Shown: piece after piece, positions 1 through 11,217 of the stretch
How the letters are laid out: every line of letters starts with the position of its first letter
Numbering within the stretch: the first letter of the stretch is position 1
DNA from: Falciphora oryzae
Lineage: Eukaryota > Ascomycota > Sordariomycetes > Magnaporthales > Magnaporthaceae
Assembly: GCA_000733355.1 (NCBI GenBank)
Contig: JNVV01000098.1
Coordinates: 1-63,033, forward strand
Length of the DNA: 63,033 bases
Direction of reading: 5' to 3'
Program-made: the position numbers and the translations under genes
The notes under the pieces: model-generated
Databases searched by the model: none
What the model saw: only the letters and a program-made list of their open reading frames with translations
Told to the model about the DNA's origin: nothing

Positions 1-271
1 TTTTTTTTTTTTTAAAAGAAATGCATATTGGGTTGCCGGGTGCTCGTTATCCTTTCGCCGCGTTTCCGTAACGTAATGCCTATGCTCGATGCTTAAACGC
101 GCTTTTAAAATATTTTAAGGATAGCGTTATGCAGTTTTAAAAGCGCTTTAAAATGTTTAAATTTGGCATTAGGTAGGGCTTTTATTAGGCCATTAGCGGG
201 CATTTGCGAGGTTTCGAAATACGTTATTTCGAACGAACTTTTTATATATTCCTAACGCAACTATATATTTT

Positions 272-286
272 AAATATTAACGTACC
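272..286. repeat. Left target-site duplication of the LINE (15 bp)
   Basis: The 15 bases AAATATTAACGTACC occur here and again at 5163-5177, exactly bracketing the LINE. This shows target-primed insertion into copia sequence. Confidence 0.85.
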
Positions 287-1058
287 AGCCGCAGCGGACC
301 AAGCCTGCGAGCAAGGACTGGTAATACAGGCGGAACTATTCAAATGCGAACCGTTTACACCAAACGCCAAAGCCACCCAATGCTTTAATTGCTACGAATG
401 GGGGCACCGACAAAAGTTTTGCAAAAAACCAGGCCGCTGCCCGCACTGCGGAGGACCGAAACACCCAGAAGGAGAAAACCAATGCGACGCCCACCCCGAA
501 CAAAACAGAGCCACACCCAAATGCGCAAACTGCAGCGAGCCGCACCCGGCGTTCAACCGGGGCTGCGAGGTAGCGCAACGGGCGATCGGGAAAGCGAGAG
601 AAGCATATCAAAACCGGCCGAGGAGATTTATGCTAGAAAGATCAGCCCCCAAGCAAACCACCACCACCACCTTCCCCATCTTCCAAACGCGAATACCCCC
701 CGGCACCGGAGGACTACCGAGCCCCAGCAAAAGGCGCAGACAAAACTCAGACACGGACAACGACTCCCCAACCCGGACCCCCGGCCGCCGAAGACCAGGC
801 AGACCCCGCAAAGACTCGCAATCACCCAGGGGCCGGACCGCCACACGACCGCCACCCACAACCAACTACGCCCCCAAAGCGAGCTCCCGGCTAGCCCAAC
901 CCCCAATTTCGACAGACGAACAAGTTCAAACAAAAGCAGCCAAAAGACAAGGACGAGCACCGGCCCCGTTAGAGCCGCCACCCTCATCCGAACCGCTACC
1001 AATCAGAGATAGCACAATCCCGTTCGACGCACAAAAACGCTTATCAAAATCCCCATAG
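287..1058 (+). pseudogene. LINE ORF1 (gag-like, CCHC zinc knuckles), 5'-truncated
   Basis: The reading frame is open from the LINE junction to a TAG at 1056-1058. Near its start it has three Cys/His clusters, beginning CFNCYEWGHRQKFC and followed by CPHCGG and CANC. Together these make the zinc-knuckle array of LINE ORF1 nucleic-acid chaperones. The rest is a basic Pro/Arg/Thr-rich tail. The open frame runs upstream into copia sequence to 204, but the 15-bp target duplication ending at 286 shows that the native N-terminus is absent. It would have bound LINE RNA in the retrotransposition particle. Confidence 0.85.
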
Positions 1059-4000
1059 TAATAACAATCCTATACTGGAATATAGGAAAAGGAAACGGAA
1101 AAAGAGATATACCGCTTTTCAACAAAAAGGAATACGACATAATAGCTATACAAAAACCGGAGCTAAACCGGCACGGAGACCCGAAAAAACCGGCCGGATG
1201 CAATTACGAGCTGGTATACTACCAAACAGACACAAAATCGAACGCAACACTATACGTCCACCAACAACTAGACCCGGCAACGTGGAAAAGCCGGAACGGA
1301 CACGACTAGGCAGCAATTACATTACAAACCCCAATAAGGAACATCAACATCTACTCAATATACTCGCCAAACCCCCAAGCACCAGGAAAATAGCACACCC
1401 CCTTAACCGAAATCGAAGCAACACCGCCTCGGAACCACGCCGTACTAGTAGGGGATTTCAACATGCACCACCCAATATGGGACATACACAATCGGAAAAA
1501 CGCCAGGTCCGAGCTATTACTCGCGCTAGCGCACCGGTAGCGGCTCGAACTAGCGACGCCCTACGGGGAAATAACAAAAAAAAGGTTCGGCGAACGAGAA
1601 AACACCATCGACCACGCGTGGATATCCGATACTTTAGCTATTAAATACGAAGGCAAGGACGACGAGATAAAGGGGTCGGACCACCACCCCCAAATGATCT
1701 CGATCGATTGCGGAACGGAGCCGCTCCGCAAAAGGAAGGCGGAAAAATAGGTATGGAAAAAGGTTAACACCGACCTTAAAAACGACAAAAAAAAAGCGCT
1801 GCAGCTAGCTAGACAATACATCGAAATCGAGGATATAAAAACGCCAGACGACATAAACAACCAGGTGGACACACTGATAGACCAACTGACCCAGATCGCT
1901 AACGAGCTGGCACCGAAACGAAAAGCCACAACAAATTTCAAACCAGCACCGTACTGGAACTCGACGCTTACGAAACTAGCCAAGGAAACGAGGCGGTGCC
2001 AACGCGCACACACACGGCTAAAAACACAAGAAAGCTACGAGGAACTAAAAACAACCGACAAAACCTTTATTAGGGAAAAAAGGAAGGCCTCCAACGCACA
2101 CTGGAGGGAGTTCATTAGGGAGGCGTCAATAAAACAGGACCTTAAGCCTGTTTTTTAAAACGTCGAACGATAGGCGAAACTGCGAAGCCACAAGAGAAGA
2201 GACCCAACCAGGCTACCAGACCTGAACCGGCCCAAAGGAGGAGACCAGGGGCCAGCGAACTCCCACGTAGACAAGGCGACAATCCTGGCAGCCAAGTTCT
2301 ACCCCAGCCCGGAAGCGGACCTGACAGACATCGGGGACACCACGTTCGAAAACCACACTTTCACCAACCCAATTCCAATCGAACACCTAATAAACCCCAA
2401 AAGCGACGAAGTACTAACGGCTTTAAAAAAAACCCGGAATTGGAAAGCCCCGGGAGCAGACAACCTACCGAACGGACTGCTAAAAACGTGCGGGGAACCA
2501 TACTAGGAAGCTATTTCCAAAATAGCCAACGCCAGCTTCGAACTCGAGTACTTCCCGAAGCGCTTCCGGGACGCACTAACGGTGGTACTCCCTAAACCAG
2601 GAAAAAGCACGGAGGATAGAAAGACAGCAAGGGGGTGGCGACCGATCGCACTCCTTTCGTCCATATCCAAAGTTATGGAAGCGATCGTGGGAACACGGAT
2701 CGCTACCAAGGCGGAAAAAAGAGGACTACTACCGGAAAGGCAAATGGGCAACAGAGGGAAACGCAGCACCGAGTTCGCCATCAAACAAATGACAGAAACC
2801 GTAATAACGGCGTGGAACCACAGCGCTACAACCTCGCTGCTGCAGCTCGACCTGTCAGGAGCGTTCGACAACGTCAACCACACCAGACTTTTTAACACTT
2901 TACGAAAACAAGGATTCCCGCCAAAAACAGTCAGGTGGATTAAAAGCTGGCTGACAGGCAGGACGGCCCGGCTCCAGTTCGATGGAAACACGTTTACGCC
3001 CATACAAATAACAGCAGGAGTACCACAAGGCTTACCACTTTCACCCATACTGTTTATCCTATACATCGCGTCGCTTTACGACAAATTGGAAAAAATACCA
3101 GGGATAACGGTAGTCGGCTTCGCCAACGACACCAACCTTTTGGCAGTAGGGGGAACCACGGCGGAAACGGCCCGGCTGCTAAAACGGGCCTGAAACACGT
3201 GCCAAACATAGGCAAAAAAGACAAAAATAACGTTCAACGCGGCCAAAACTGAGCTGCTCCATTTTACTAAGACCCTGGACCGGACCCGGGTCCGCACCGG
3301 AAATACACAAGTGCAACCAACGCTATCGGCGAAATTCCTAGGAGTCTGGCTAAACCACAAGCTAAACTTTAACGCTTACACCAAGTAGGCAAGGGGCAAA
3401 CAAGAAAGATAGCAGCTTACGGTAACAAAACTCGCGGCGGCAACGTGGGGAAGCAGCCTCGCACGCGCGAGGCAGCTGTACGCGGTCGTATGCCGCAATG
3501 CATTGGCTTATAGAGCGGCAGCCTACCACCTACCAACGGAACCCCGAGGTCGGCCCCGGGGCGCAGCCAAAAAGATGGCGAAAAAATAAAGAGCATGTTT
3601 TAAAGTGGTAGCTGGAGCTTACAAAGCAACCTCGCTGGCACACTTCGAAACAGAAACCCACGTGCCGCCTTTGGATTTATATTTAAACGAAAAGGTTATA
3701 AATACGGAAAACAGGTGGGAAGAAACCGGGATAACGCAGCGCATTAACGAAATGACAGCGAAGGTAGCGAACCGTTTCCAAAGACTCGGCTACAAAGAAC
3801 GAAAAAGAAGGCCCCACCCCTAAAGCGGACAAGCGAAAAGAGAGTAGGCAACACGATAGAACCGGCCCGAAACAGCGCCAAAACCGAAACGAACACCCGT
3901 CCCCCACAGAGAGGATTGGAAATCCAAACACAAGCACGCAAAGCGCTAAAACCCCAACGTAACAATGGAATGGAAATTAAAAATGGCCAACATAACGGTA

Positions 4001-4486
4001 ACAGCGAAAAAAGCGAACCGGTACAGGACCGCGTACCTAGCGGATAACCCCCTATTTACGGAAAAGATGGTCAAATACTACGAAGGGATGCCAAAAGCAC
4101 ACAGCTCGGTAGCAATCCAAATTAAAACGGAAAAACTAAGGCTGAACTCGTTCCTATTCAGCAAAGGCGTACCCGACGCGGCGACGCCACTATGCGAATG
4201 TAACAACGGATAAAGGGAAACAACGTGGCACGTATTAACCCAATACGCCCGATAGGACAAGCAGCGGAAAAGCACCAGGCTGGCGCAAGCAAACAGCCGG
4301 AAAGCGTACTTCGAACTGTAGGAAACAGGGGGCACACCGTTTAAAGAAATGGCACGCATAATGTTTCGCACAGGAAGACTATTAGATTTTAAGGCGGCTA
4401 AAAAAGCAGGGAAGGAACGCACAAAGAAAAAGGAGGAAAAGCCACGCTACCGAGCCGAGAACGAACCGAACCAAAGAAAACCATAA
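1055..4486 (+). pseudogene. LINE ORF2 (endonuclease, reverse transcriptase), inactivated
   Basis: The frame begins over the ORF1 stop. Endonuclease motifs are visible: WNIGKGNG near 1076, GDFNMHHPIWD near 1452, TIDHAWIS near 1606 and GSDHHP near 1675. The reverse transcriptase spans about 2400-3200, with LQLDLSGAFDNVNH near 2845 and AGVPQGLPLSPILF near 3017. The catalytic FADD reads FAND at 3120-3131. A C-terminal segment (3965-4300) has CECNNG...TWHVLTQY, like the Cys/His tail of Tad elements. Numerous in-frame stops and short frame breaks make it nonfunctional, and the changes are nearly all RIP-type transitions. Confidence 0.9.
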
Positions 4487-4632
4487 AAAAGCAAACGAAA
4501 ATCAGATGCAAGCCATAAAGGCGAACCCGAACCGCACGCGGAGCAACGGCCTCGGAAGCGGGCACCCACCAAAAGCTAAATCACCCAAAGTCACGAAGCA
4601 AAACGCCGGACCCGGAGGGCCCGCCCGCGGCT

Positions 4633-4878
4633 GGGACCCGGAACAGAGCCGGGCTAACGCACGCGAAAAAGCCACATCAAAACGCTATAACACGAGTACT
4701 AACACAGACGTTTCGCTACGAGGGCGAGACCCGACACCAAGGCGCTGCCCCGGTTGGGACCCGGAGCGGAGCCGGGCTAACTCACGCGGAAAAGCCACAC
4801 CAGAACGCCACAACACAAGTACCAACACAGCCGTTTCGCCACGAGGGCGAAACCCGGCACCGAGGCGCTGCCCCGGCG
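4633..4878 (+). repeat. 123-bp direct tandem duplication in the LINE 3' region
   Basis: Two adjacent copies start at 4633 and 4756, each opening with GGGACCCGGA. The 123-bp period is 41 codons and keeps a frame open through both. The copies differ mainly by transitions. It lies after the ORF2 stop and may be 3' untranslated sequence or a tandemly repeated tail. Confidence 0.8.
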
Positions 4879-5162
4879 CAACACACCCTCATTCCCTTAC
4901 GTACTTTCCTTTTGTTCCACTAATCACAAGGACGCTTTCATAACGGAACCCTTACGAGCAATCGCATGAAAACAAGCAGACGGTACCACTGTTCAACACA
5001 ACAAGACCGTATACGAAGAGCAGACATGGTTTTTACTCCCAGGCTCCGGAGCGGGGGCGACACGCACCCGAGGACGAGTTCAAGGGTTTTTACATGTAAA
5101 TACTACATAGTAGAGGCACCGAGGTCTTTTACAGACATAACGGACGTATGAATATAATAATA

Positions 5163-5177
5163 AAATATTAACGTACC
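5163..5177. repeat. Right target-site duplication of the LINE
   Basis: Exact copy of 272-286. It follows the A-rich LINE tail and returns to copia sequence. Confidence 0.85.
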
Positions 5178-5419
5178 GGAACGCGGTAGCTATCCGGGCG
5201 TTATTTTAAACCATTAGGCGGATCGTTTGCTTATTATTACAAAAATTTTTCCAAAGCTCGCCAAACTTTAATTGCACGTCCCGGAAAAGCCTTTTTAAAG
5301 CTATAGTCTCCTTAGCCACTTTAGCGAGCGTTAAAAGCTTTGCTTTAATAGTTAAAGTTGTTACAGTGCTTTATTTCCTTGCCTTTTAAATAACCGGCCC
5401 TTTAAACAAAAAAATAATA

Positions 5420-6480
5420 AACCCTTTTAAAAAAATGCTTTGTTTTTAAATCATTTGCGTAAAAAGCGTTTCCCGCGATGCTTAAATGCTCAGTTTTCTG
5501 GCCGTAGCCGTATTTAATAGCTAGGAATGTCGTTTTATCCAAATATTTAATAGCTTAATCCGCGGTATCGTAATGCGTAAGCGAGGGGTTGGTTAAATGT
5601 TTGGAAAGCGCCGAAGCTGGTTATGTTGCGTCCGGTCGTATTATAATAGCGGTATAAAGTATTAATCCTATTTTTTCCTAAAAGCTTAGAACCTTTTGCG
5701 CGGTAGCTGTACCCAAATGCTTTAAAAGCTCCCCGGCTGGCATTGGCGTATTTAGGAAGGTAGATTTGTTATTAAGGTTAAAGCGGCGGGCAATTTTGCT
5801 AATATAAGAGTTATATAATAGGGTAATTATGCGTTCCTCCCTATTGCGCGTAATCCTAATGCCTAAAAACCATTCCAAAGGTCCTTCGCGCATTTCGTAC
5901 TTATTTTTAAGCCTTTTAAGCATTTAGCGCGCTTTGCTCGCGTGCTTTTTACGGTAAAAAAGCACGATATCGTCGACGTAAAAAAGCAAGAAAATATAGC
6001 GTGCCTCGTTTATAAAAAAGCAGGGCTCGTTTGCAGCCGCTTTTAGGCCAAATTCCTGCAGGGTTTTAGCTAGCTCCCTGTACCAAAGTAACGGAAAGTC
6101 CCTTATCCCGTATAGGGTTTTTTTTAAACGGGCAACGTATTTAGGCTTCGCAAATCCGGGTGGGAGTTTAACGTAAACTAGGTCGTAATTTGGACCGAGC
6201 TTTGCGTATAAAAACGCGTTGCTTACATCCATTTGTAAAATTTCTAAATCGAAATAGGCTATAATCGCCATTATAATTCGGAACGTTCGCGCAGCTAGTA
6301 TCGCCGCGTAGGTGCTTTTTAGGGAGTTTAAGGGTTGCTAATCACTTTTAACAATTGCTTTTGCTTTAAATTTATTAAAGTATCCGTTTTTATCGAATTT
6401 ATAAGTAAAAACCCACTTGATATCGAGCGTTCGGCTAAAAGCATCAGATTTCGGTAGTTCAATCCAAATGCCTCTTTTTA
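5420..6480 (-). pseudogene. Copia reverse transcriptase (RVT_2) and start of RNase H, inactivated
   Basis: Minus-strand frames encode the RVT_2 core. They include MDVSNAFLYAKL near 6230 and YVKLPPGF near 6170. The catalytic FYVDDIVLF is near 5960 and LEWFLGIRI near 5870. Farther left are a tail resembling the copia LLY...TRPD...LSKHL segment and an IAGNAFYANDL stretch (about 5430-5640). Stops and frame changes separate the pieces. The catalytic YVDD survives. It belongs to the interrupted copia element and is not a separate gene. Confidence 0.8.
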
Positions 6481-7290
6481 TAAACCCCGTTATTTCCGCT
6501 AATGCAGCTTTTTTAAATTAGGGTCCCAACGGGTGCTTGTTAAGCTTTTTCTAGGACTTTAAGACGCTTTATAATGCGTTTTTGTATATTTTTTTACCTG
6601 CCTAGTACTTAAGCCTGTCCGCCGTTTTAAGGGTTAAAGCCGCGACGATTTCGTAAAAGGGGCGGTAGCCTTTTTAACTTTCTACTACCGCTTTTTAATA
6701 ATTAGGCAAAAACGTGCAGAAAAAGTTATCCCACTGTTATTTAAGCTTTTTTTTTTATTAGGCCGATCCGCGGGTTCCTTACCGTTTAGCGTAGCGAATA
6801 CGTAATTAATAAGGTTTTTTTGTTATTTAGCCTTTCTTTTTAAAGATTGTTCCTCCCTTAGCTTTTATTTTTTCGCCGCTTTAAAAGCCCTTTCAGATTG
6901 CTAGGCGGTTGGCATTTGGAAAGTAGGTCGCGCCTACGCCAGTGCTCGCGAAGCATTTGTTTGTTATTGTAGCACGGGCGGGAAAAGTTACTATTATTCC
7001 TTAACAATTGGTAATAGTTAATCGGTTCGAACCATCGTATTTCGGATTTCCGGGCCTTCGTCGGGCTTTGGAATATTCGGTTAGTGCTCCCGCGCATCCG
7101 AATATTGTAAAAAGGAACGCGTTATAAAAAGCGAACGCTAACGCCCCCTTAGCGCTTTATTTTCGTTACCCCCCAAATCGGTAAGGCCACCCCCTATTTC
7201 GCCGGGGCCGTTATTAAAGTCGTTTTCCGGCTCCCAACCGCGTACCGGCTCCTTTGTTTAGCTGCTTTTTAAAGCATTTGGAATCGAGAT
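6481..7290 (-). other. Degraded copia linker between RT and integrase
   Basis: AT-rich sequence between recognisable RT and integrase segments, with many stops in all frames. The only longer open stretch (6858-7097) has no recognisable domain. In copia elements this interval is the variable spacer that precedes RT. Confidence 0.5.
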
Positions 7291-8847
7291 TTTTTGCGCG
7301 GTTTGGCGTCGTACGTTTACGGCGTTTTCCGCGACTTTTTAAGCCAACCGTACAACCTCTTTTGCGGGAGGTTAGTCGTTAACGATTTCTTTTGGCACCT
7401 TTATCCCCGAATTTTAACCCGGATGCTCGGTTACGGTGGTGGTTGCTTTTAGCGCTTCCGTTTCCAAAAAGCCAAATGCATTTGCAAATCCTTTTCGGAA
7501 CCGGAAAAGCTCGTCCTGCTCGTTTATTATTAAAAGCATTTCGTATATTTCCGGAGCAATAAAAGGGCTTTTTTCCAATCTTTTAAAAAAGGTTCCTTTA
7601 TTAAAACGCACGTCGCGGGATACTAAAATGCGTGCCTTGTTCGGTACCCAGATCCTGTAAATATGAGAGGCTTTATAGCCAATTAGGTATCCGACGTGCC
7701 CGCGCGGCTGCATTTTAAATTCTATGCGCATGTTGTTTTTCGTTCGTTAAAAATCGAAAACGTATGCTCGGCACCCGTAAACGTAAATGCCGTCCCAATC
7801 AAGGCATAAATCCGCCTCCGGCCCCTTAACGAGCTCTGGGGTGTAGTAACGGAAATAGCCTTTAAACCAAACGAGCATAACCCCGTTGGGAAAACGTATG
7901 CCTTTAGAAGATAAGGGGTTTATATTTTTAAACCAAATAGCCGCGTAAACGGCCTTTGGCTAAAAATTTTCCGGGAGGTTGGCACTTTATCGCATGCGTA
8001 TCGAACGTATAACGACGTTTTGCCCTACTCGCTTTATTTTGCTATTAAATTCGTAAGTATCCGGCGGAAGGTTCTTTAATTCGATACCTATGGATTCGCA
8101 CCACTTTTGGTACCAAGTCTTTCCTTTGTTAGCAATTAGGGTTGGCTTATTATCGTATTTAAAAATAGCTACTCGGAAGCTGTACTAACGGGTTATCCAA
8201 GCTTCCCAATTGATTAATAGGGGCGTAAGCTCGTTTGCACTTTTCCCTAATATCGTATATCCCCAAAGCTTCCCGCTAAAATCGTCCTTTAGCAGTAAAA
8301 GGACCTTTTAGCTGTCGCCGCTTAATAGGAAGTGGAACAGATTTAACCAAACCTTTTAAAAGGGCTTAGGCGCTGGGTCCATTTTGCGTTTGGAAATTAC
8401 AGCTTTTGCATGGGTTATCGCGCAATCCTCGCACTCGATTTACCGTATCCCTTTAATTCGCACGTTCCTCGCGCTCCAGGTAAATGCTTCGAATGCTTGC
8501 TGCCTTAGGTGCCTATTTCTTAAGTGCTAAAGGTGCGTGTTATTTTCTTTTAGTTAGTGTAATCGATTGAAAGGCGCCAGTTGGGAATATCGCGCTTCCT
8601 TTTGAAATAGCTATCAAAAACGGACATTACAAGCTTTAGGACAGCTTATTCGGGTGCGTATAAAGCTTAGGAATAAAAAAAAGGAAGCTTGTATTCGAAA
8701 AAAACGATATTATTTCGGCGCTTTAATTATTTAGCGATAAGGTTCGTTTTTATAGTTCCAAATCGTAAAGTACAATCGAGGCCGCAAAACCATATCCCTA
8801 CCGCTAAAAGCCTTGCTTTAAAAATAATATTAACATAAAAACCGTTA
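7291..8847 (-). pseudogene. Copia integrase region, inactivated
   Basis: The frame at 7414-7731 holds the copia post-integrase motif, beginning near PRGHVGYLIGYK, with YRIWVPNKARILVSRDV after it. Upstream frames near 8050-8160 encode an integrase-core-like WYQKWCESIGIELKNLPP. The block 8727-8847 is the C-terminal side of the copia protease/pre-integrase region (NGFYVNIIF...). It is continuous with 10710-10912 once the Fot1-like element is removed. Several stops are present. Confidence 0.75.
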
Positions 8848-8890
8848 ACGTGGTTCATCAGCGAGCGGCACACATCACCGAGCGGCACAC
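8848..8890 (+). repeat. Left terminal inverted repeat of the Fot1-like element
   Basis: Begins ACGTGGTTCATCAGCGAG and contains a short sub-repeat, CGAGCGGCACAC, twice. The reverse complement at the right end matches over 43 bases with one difference. Confidence 0.9.
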
Positions 8891-8983
8891 CCACACCCGA
8901 CCTCCGGTCAATTAACGTGCATACCAACCCAACAACGCCAGGAATCCATTCAAACTACTTAGAACTGTATACATCGGACATTT

Positions 8984-10609
8984 CTACTTTTCCTGACAGG
9001 TGCGCGCATTATGTCCGGTTTTGCCGCAAGTGCCACATCGCCGACGAGTTGTCGTCGCCCTCCTTTTTTGAACACCATGGTCGCGCATTTCTTGCTGTAG
9101 CTGTCCATCCAGTTCCTGTTGGTCCAAAACATCTCGTACTTCGTCGATGGTAAGTGACCCTCCAAGTCGGACACGTGTTTTTTTGGCCCTCCGGCGTTTG
9201 CTTAGTGCTTCGTTCGCCCTTCGTAGCCTGGAGCATTCTTCTTCCAAAAGGTTGACCCGATGCATGATTGCTTTAGCCCCTTTCGCAAACTGGTCCACAG
9301 CCGCTAGCATGGATGTCGGAGAGCTGCTTTGGTGATTGGAGATCCGAGTTTTGATGTGTTCGGATTGCGAAGTTGCTTCTTTAGCTGTCCGGGGCGTTTT
9401 GGAAGTCCAAGGTTCGGGGTCGTTTAGGGGCGTCTTTGGGGGAGTTGGAGTCCGTAGCCTCACATCCAGCTTTTCCAGAACCGAGTCCGGATTAAAAGGA
9501 GCAAGGCCAGCCCCTCGAAAGCCTCCTCGGATGTTTTCTTTGATCATAGAGGCAAAAAATGCCGCTTTGAACGCCGAAAGGAACTCGACTTTAGTTACGT
9601 GGTTAACGTGCGACCTCATCAAATCCTCGATTTGTCGACCGTACGCCTTTTTCATTGGGCTGAAGCACCCAACGTCAAGCGGTTGAAGGAAGTGAGACGA
9701 ATGCGGAGGCATGCAAAGCGTAATGATGTTGTGTTCCTGGCAGTAGAGCTCGAAATCCGTCGAGTGGTGGCTTTCGTGGCCGTCTAGCACTAACAAACGA
9801 TGGGAGCTTTTCGTGCGCGATGCAGTGTGTTTGTCGAAGTGCTGGATCCATTCCAGGCCGAGCTCGTTCGTAGTCCACCCGTTGGAACTCGTTGCGATAA
9901 CCCAATTGCGTGGGAGGTCGGTTTCCGAGTACCAATTAGCTAGGTGGTACTGCCCTTTGACGATGATGAAAGGGGGGATCGCCCAACCGCAACAGTTAAC
10001 CCCTTGGATAACTGTAGCCCATTCCCGATTGCCAGGTTGGACCAGCTTTGCTTTGCCACGGCCCTCCGATGTTGTAATGACCATAACGGCCGCGATCATG
10101 CCCATAAGGAAGCCGGTTTCGTCGAAGTTGTAGATGTCGTCATCTAGGATGCCATATTTGGCCACAGTGTTCCGCACAAGGTCGAACCATGCAGAAACAA
10201 GCTTGGGATCTTCGCACTTGGCCCTTTGGTAATCGTACTTTCGAATCCAACGCGTGCCGAGCTCTGTGCGGCGTTTGACGAACCTTTCGACCCAGCATTT
10301 ACCGACGGTGCCCGCGTTGCGTTCGGCGAGCAGTCGGTTGGCCATATCTTCAACACCAGAAGGCCGGGGAGGAAATGCGCGAGAATCTAGCTCAAGTATG
10401 TACTTGACAAGCGCCTCCTCTTCGGATTCCGTCAATTTCCGGGATTTGGGCATTGTGTCGCGTCGAGCAGGTCGGCCGCGCTTCCGATACGCGAGACTGC
10501 CAAACGCGACGTCGTAAAGCTTTGCAGCAGTCCGGATGCTTAGATTTGGATCTTTTTGCAAAGCTTGAAGGGCAAGAATTAGCCGACTTTCTTTATTTTG
10601 TTCTGCCAT
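8984..10609 (-). CDS. Fot1/pogo-family DDE transposase
   Basis: This 541-residue protein would cut and rejoin the element at TA sites. The first in-frame Met with a complete HTH domain is at 10609; the open frame continues 92 codons upstream through the inverted repeat and copia sequence, so that part is not native. Domains in order are an N-terminal psq-type HTH (about 8-45), a CENP-B/Tc5 HTH (about 55-125) and the DDE_1 catalytic core. The core has NFDETGF for the first Asp, LVLDGHESHHS for the second and QPLDVGCFSPMKKAYG for the third. A coiled coil (about 430-460) and an unusual C-terminal CCHC knuckle (CGTCGKTGHNARTC) follow. Every catalytic motif is present, so the protein may be active. 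Confidence 0.93.
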   Translation of the reverse strand: MAEQNKESRLILALQALQKDPNLSIRTAAKLYDVAFGSLAYRKRGRPARRDTMPKSRKLTESEEEALVKYILELDSRAFPPRPSGVEDMANRLLAERNAGTVGKCWVERFVKRRTELGTRWIRKYDYQRAKCEDPKLVSAWFDLVRNTVAKYGILDDDIYNFDETGFLMGMIAAVMVITTSEGRGKAKLVQPGNREWATVIQGVNCCGWAIPPFIIVKGQYHLANWYSETDLPRNWVIATSSNGWTTNELGLEWIQHFDKHTASRTKSSHRLLVLDGHESHHSTDFELYCQEHNIITLCMPPHSSHFLQPLDVGCFSPMKKAYGRQIEDLMRSHVNHVTKVEFLSAFKAAFFASMIKENIRGGFRGAGLAPFNPDSVLEKLDVRLRTPTPPKTPLNDPEPWTSKTPRTAKEATSQSEHIKTRISNHQSSSPTSMLAAVDQFAKGAKAIMHRVNLLEEECSRLRRANEALSKRRRAKKTRVRLGGSLTIDEVRDVLDQQELDGQLQQEMRDHGVQKRRATTTRRRCGTCGKTGHNARTCQEK

Positions 10610-10664
10610 GTTTGTGGGTGGAGGAATTGATCGCGAAAGTTTGTGTGTCGCGTCGACGCGTTTG

Positions 10665-10707
10665 GTGTGCCGCTTGGTGATGTGTGCCGCTCGCTGATGA
10701 ACCACGT
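10665..10707 (-). repeat. Right terminal inverted repeat of the Fot1-like element
   Basis: Inverted copy of 8848-8890, ending ...GATGAACCACGT and followed by the TA duplication. Confidence 0.9.
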
Positions 10708-10709
10708 TA

Positions 10710-10912
10710 ACGAAAACGACGTTACTAAGCCTTAGGTCCTTATCGCCATATATGGACCCTTTAAAAATACGTAATCCTCTGCTTAAAATCGGGAAACTTT
10801 GGGTGCCGTATTTGACGGTTTTTAAACCGTTGCTCGGTACGAAAGACCTTGAGTTTAGCTTATTAAGCGAGTTAACCAGGTGCATCGCACCGCAATTGTT
10901 TAAAGGCGTACT
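10710..10912 (-). pseudogene. Copia protease segment
   Basis: The minus-strand frame reads from a Gly-Ala-Met-His start, resembling the region after the copia protease DSGA motif, into VPSNGLKTVKYGT and then LRLSNVVFV. It is cut by the Fot1-like insertion and resumes at 8847. This block is open, which makes the transposase ORF look longer than it is. Confidence 0.65.
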
Positions 10913-10917
10913 GTTCT

Positions 10918-11212
10918 TGTCACACGGAAGAACCCGTGGACCTAACTAGTCGGCATCACGAGTCGGCCTCACGGAGGGTCGAAGACCCGCATAGGCGGTC
11001 AACGGCCCTAAGGCCAAGCGGTGAAGGTCGGAAGGCAGTGTGAATCATGTACTCGATACTTCGCATGGATCACAAAGGGTCTATATAAACCCTGCCATCT
11101 CCTATGTCCTTCACGAAAGATTCCTTCCTCCTCAAGCATCTCTTGAGCCCATAGAAAGATTATCTGCAATCTAGAGATTCTTTCTCCAAGCCGTCTTTGA
11201 CCCCTTGTTACA
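10918..11212 (+). mobile_element. Solo LTR of gypsy family B (295 bp)
   Basis: Starts TGTCACACGG, ends TTGTTACA, and is flanked on both sides by GTTCT (10913-10917 and 11213-11217), a perfect 5-bp target duplication. It closely matches the LTRs at 44297-44592, 51014-51309 and 34606-34900. It contains a TATA-like stretch and the AGAAAGATTAT segment discussed as a self-primer. LTR-LTR recombination removed the internal sequence. Confidence 0.93.
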
Positions 11213-11217
11213 GTTCT

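Larger units (their letters stand above)
287..5162 (+). mobile_element. 5'-truncated Tad-like LINE (non-LTR retrotransposon)
   Basis: The insertion starts inside ORF1 and ends in an A-rich tail (AATATAATAATAA) followed by the second target duplication. It encodes an ORF1 fragment with zinc knuckles and an ORF2 with an apurinic-type endonuclease, reverse transcriptase and a C-terminal Cys/His segment, which is the layout of fungal Tad-clade LINEs. Many stop codons (TAG/TAA in place of Trp/Gln) and an FAND in place of the catalytic FADD show that it is dead. The missing 5' part is typical of incomplete reverse transcription. Confidence 0.9.
8848..10707 (-). mobile_element. Fot1/pogo-like DNA transposon, structurally intact
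   Basis: The 1860-bp element is bounded by 43-bp terminal inverted repeats (one mismatch) and a TA target duplication (8846-8847 and 10708-10709). Its single ORF is uninterrupted. Unlike the surrounding sequence it is GC-balanced with no RIP-type stops, so it is young or a single copy. It sits in the copia protease frame, which reads through cleanly when the element and one TA are removed. Confidence 0.93.
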
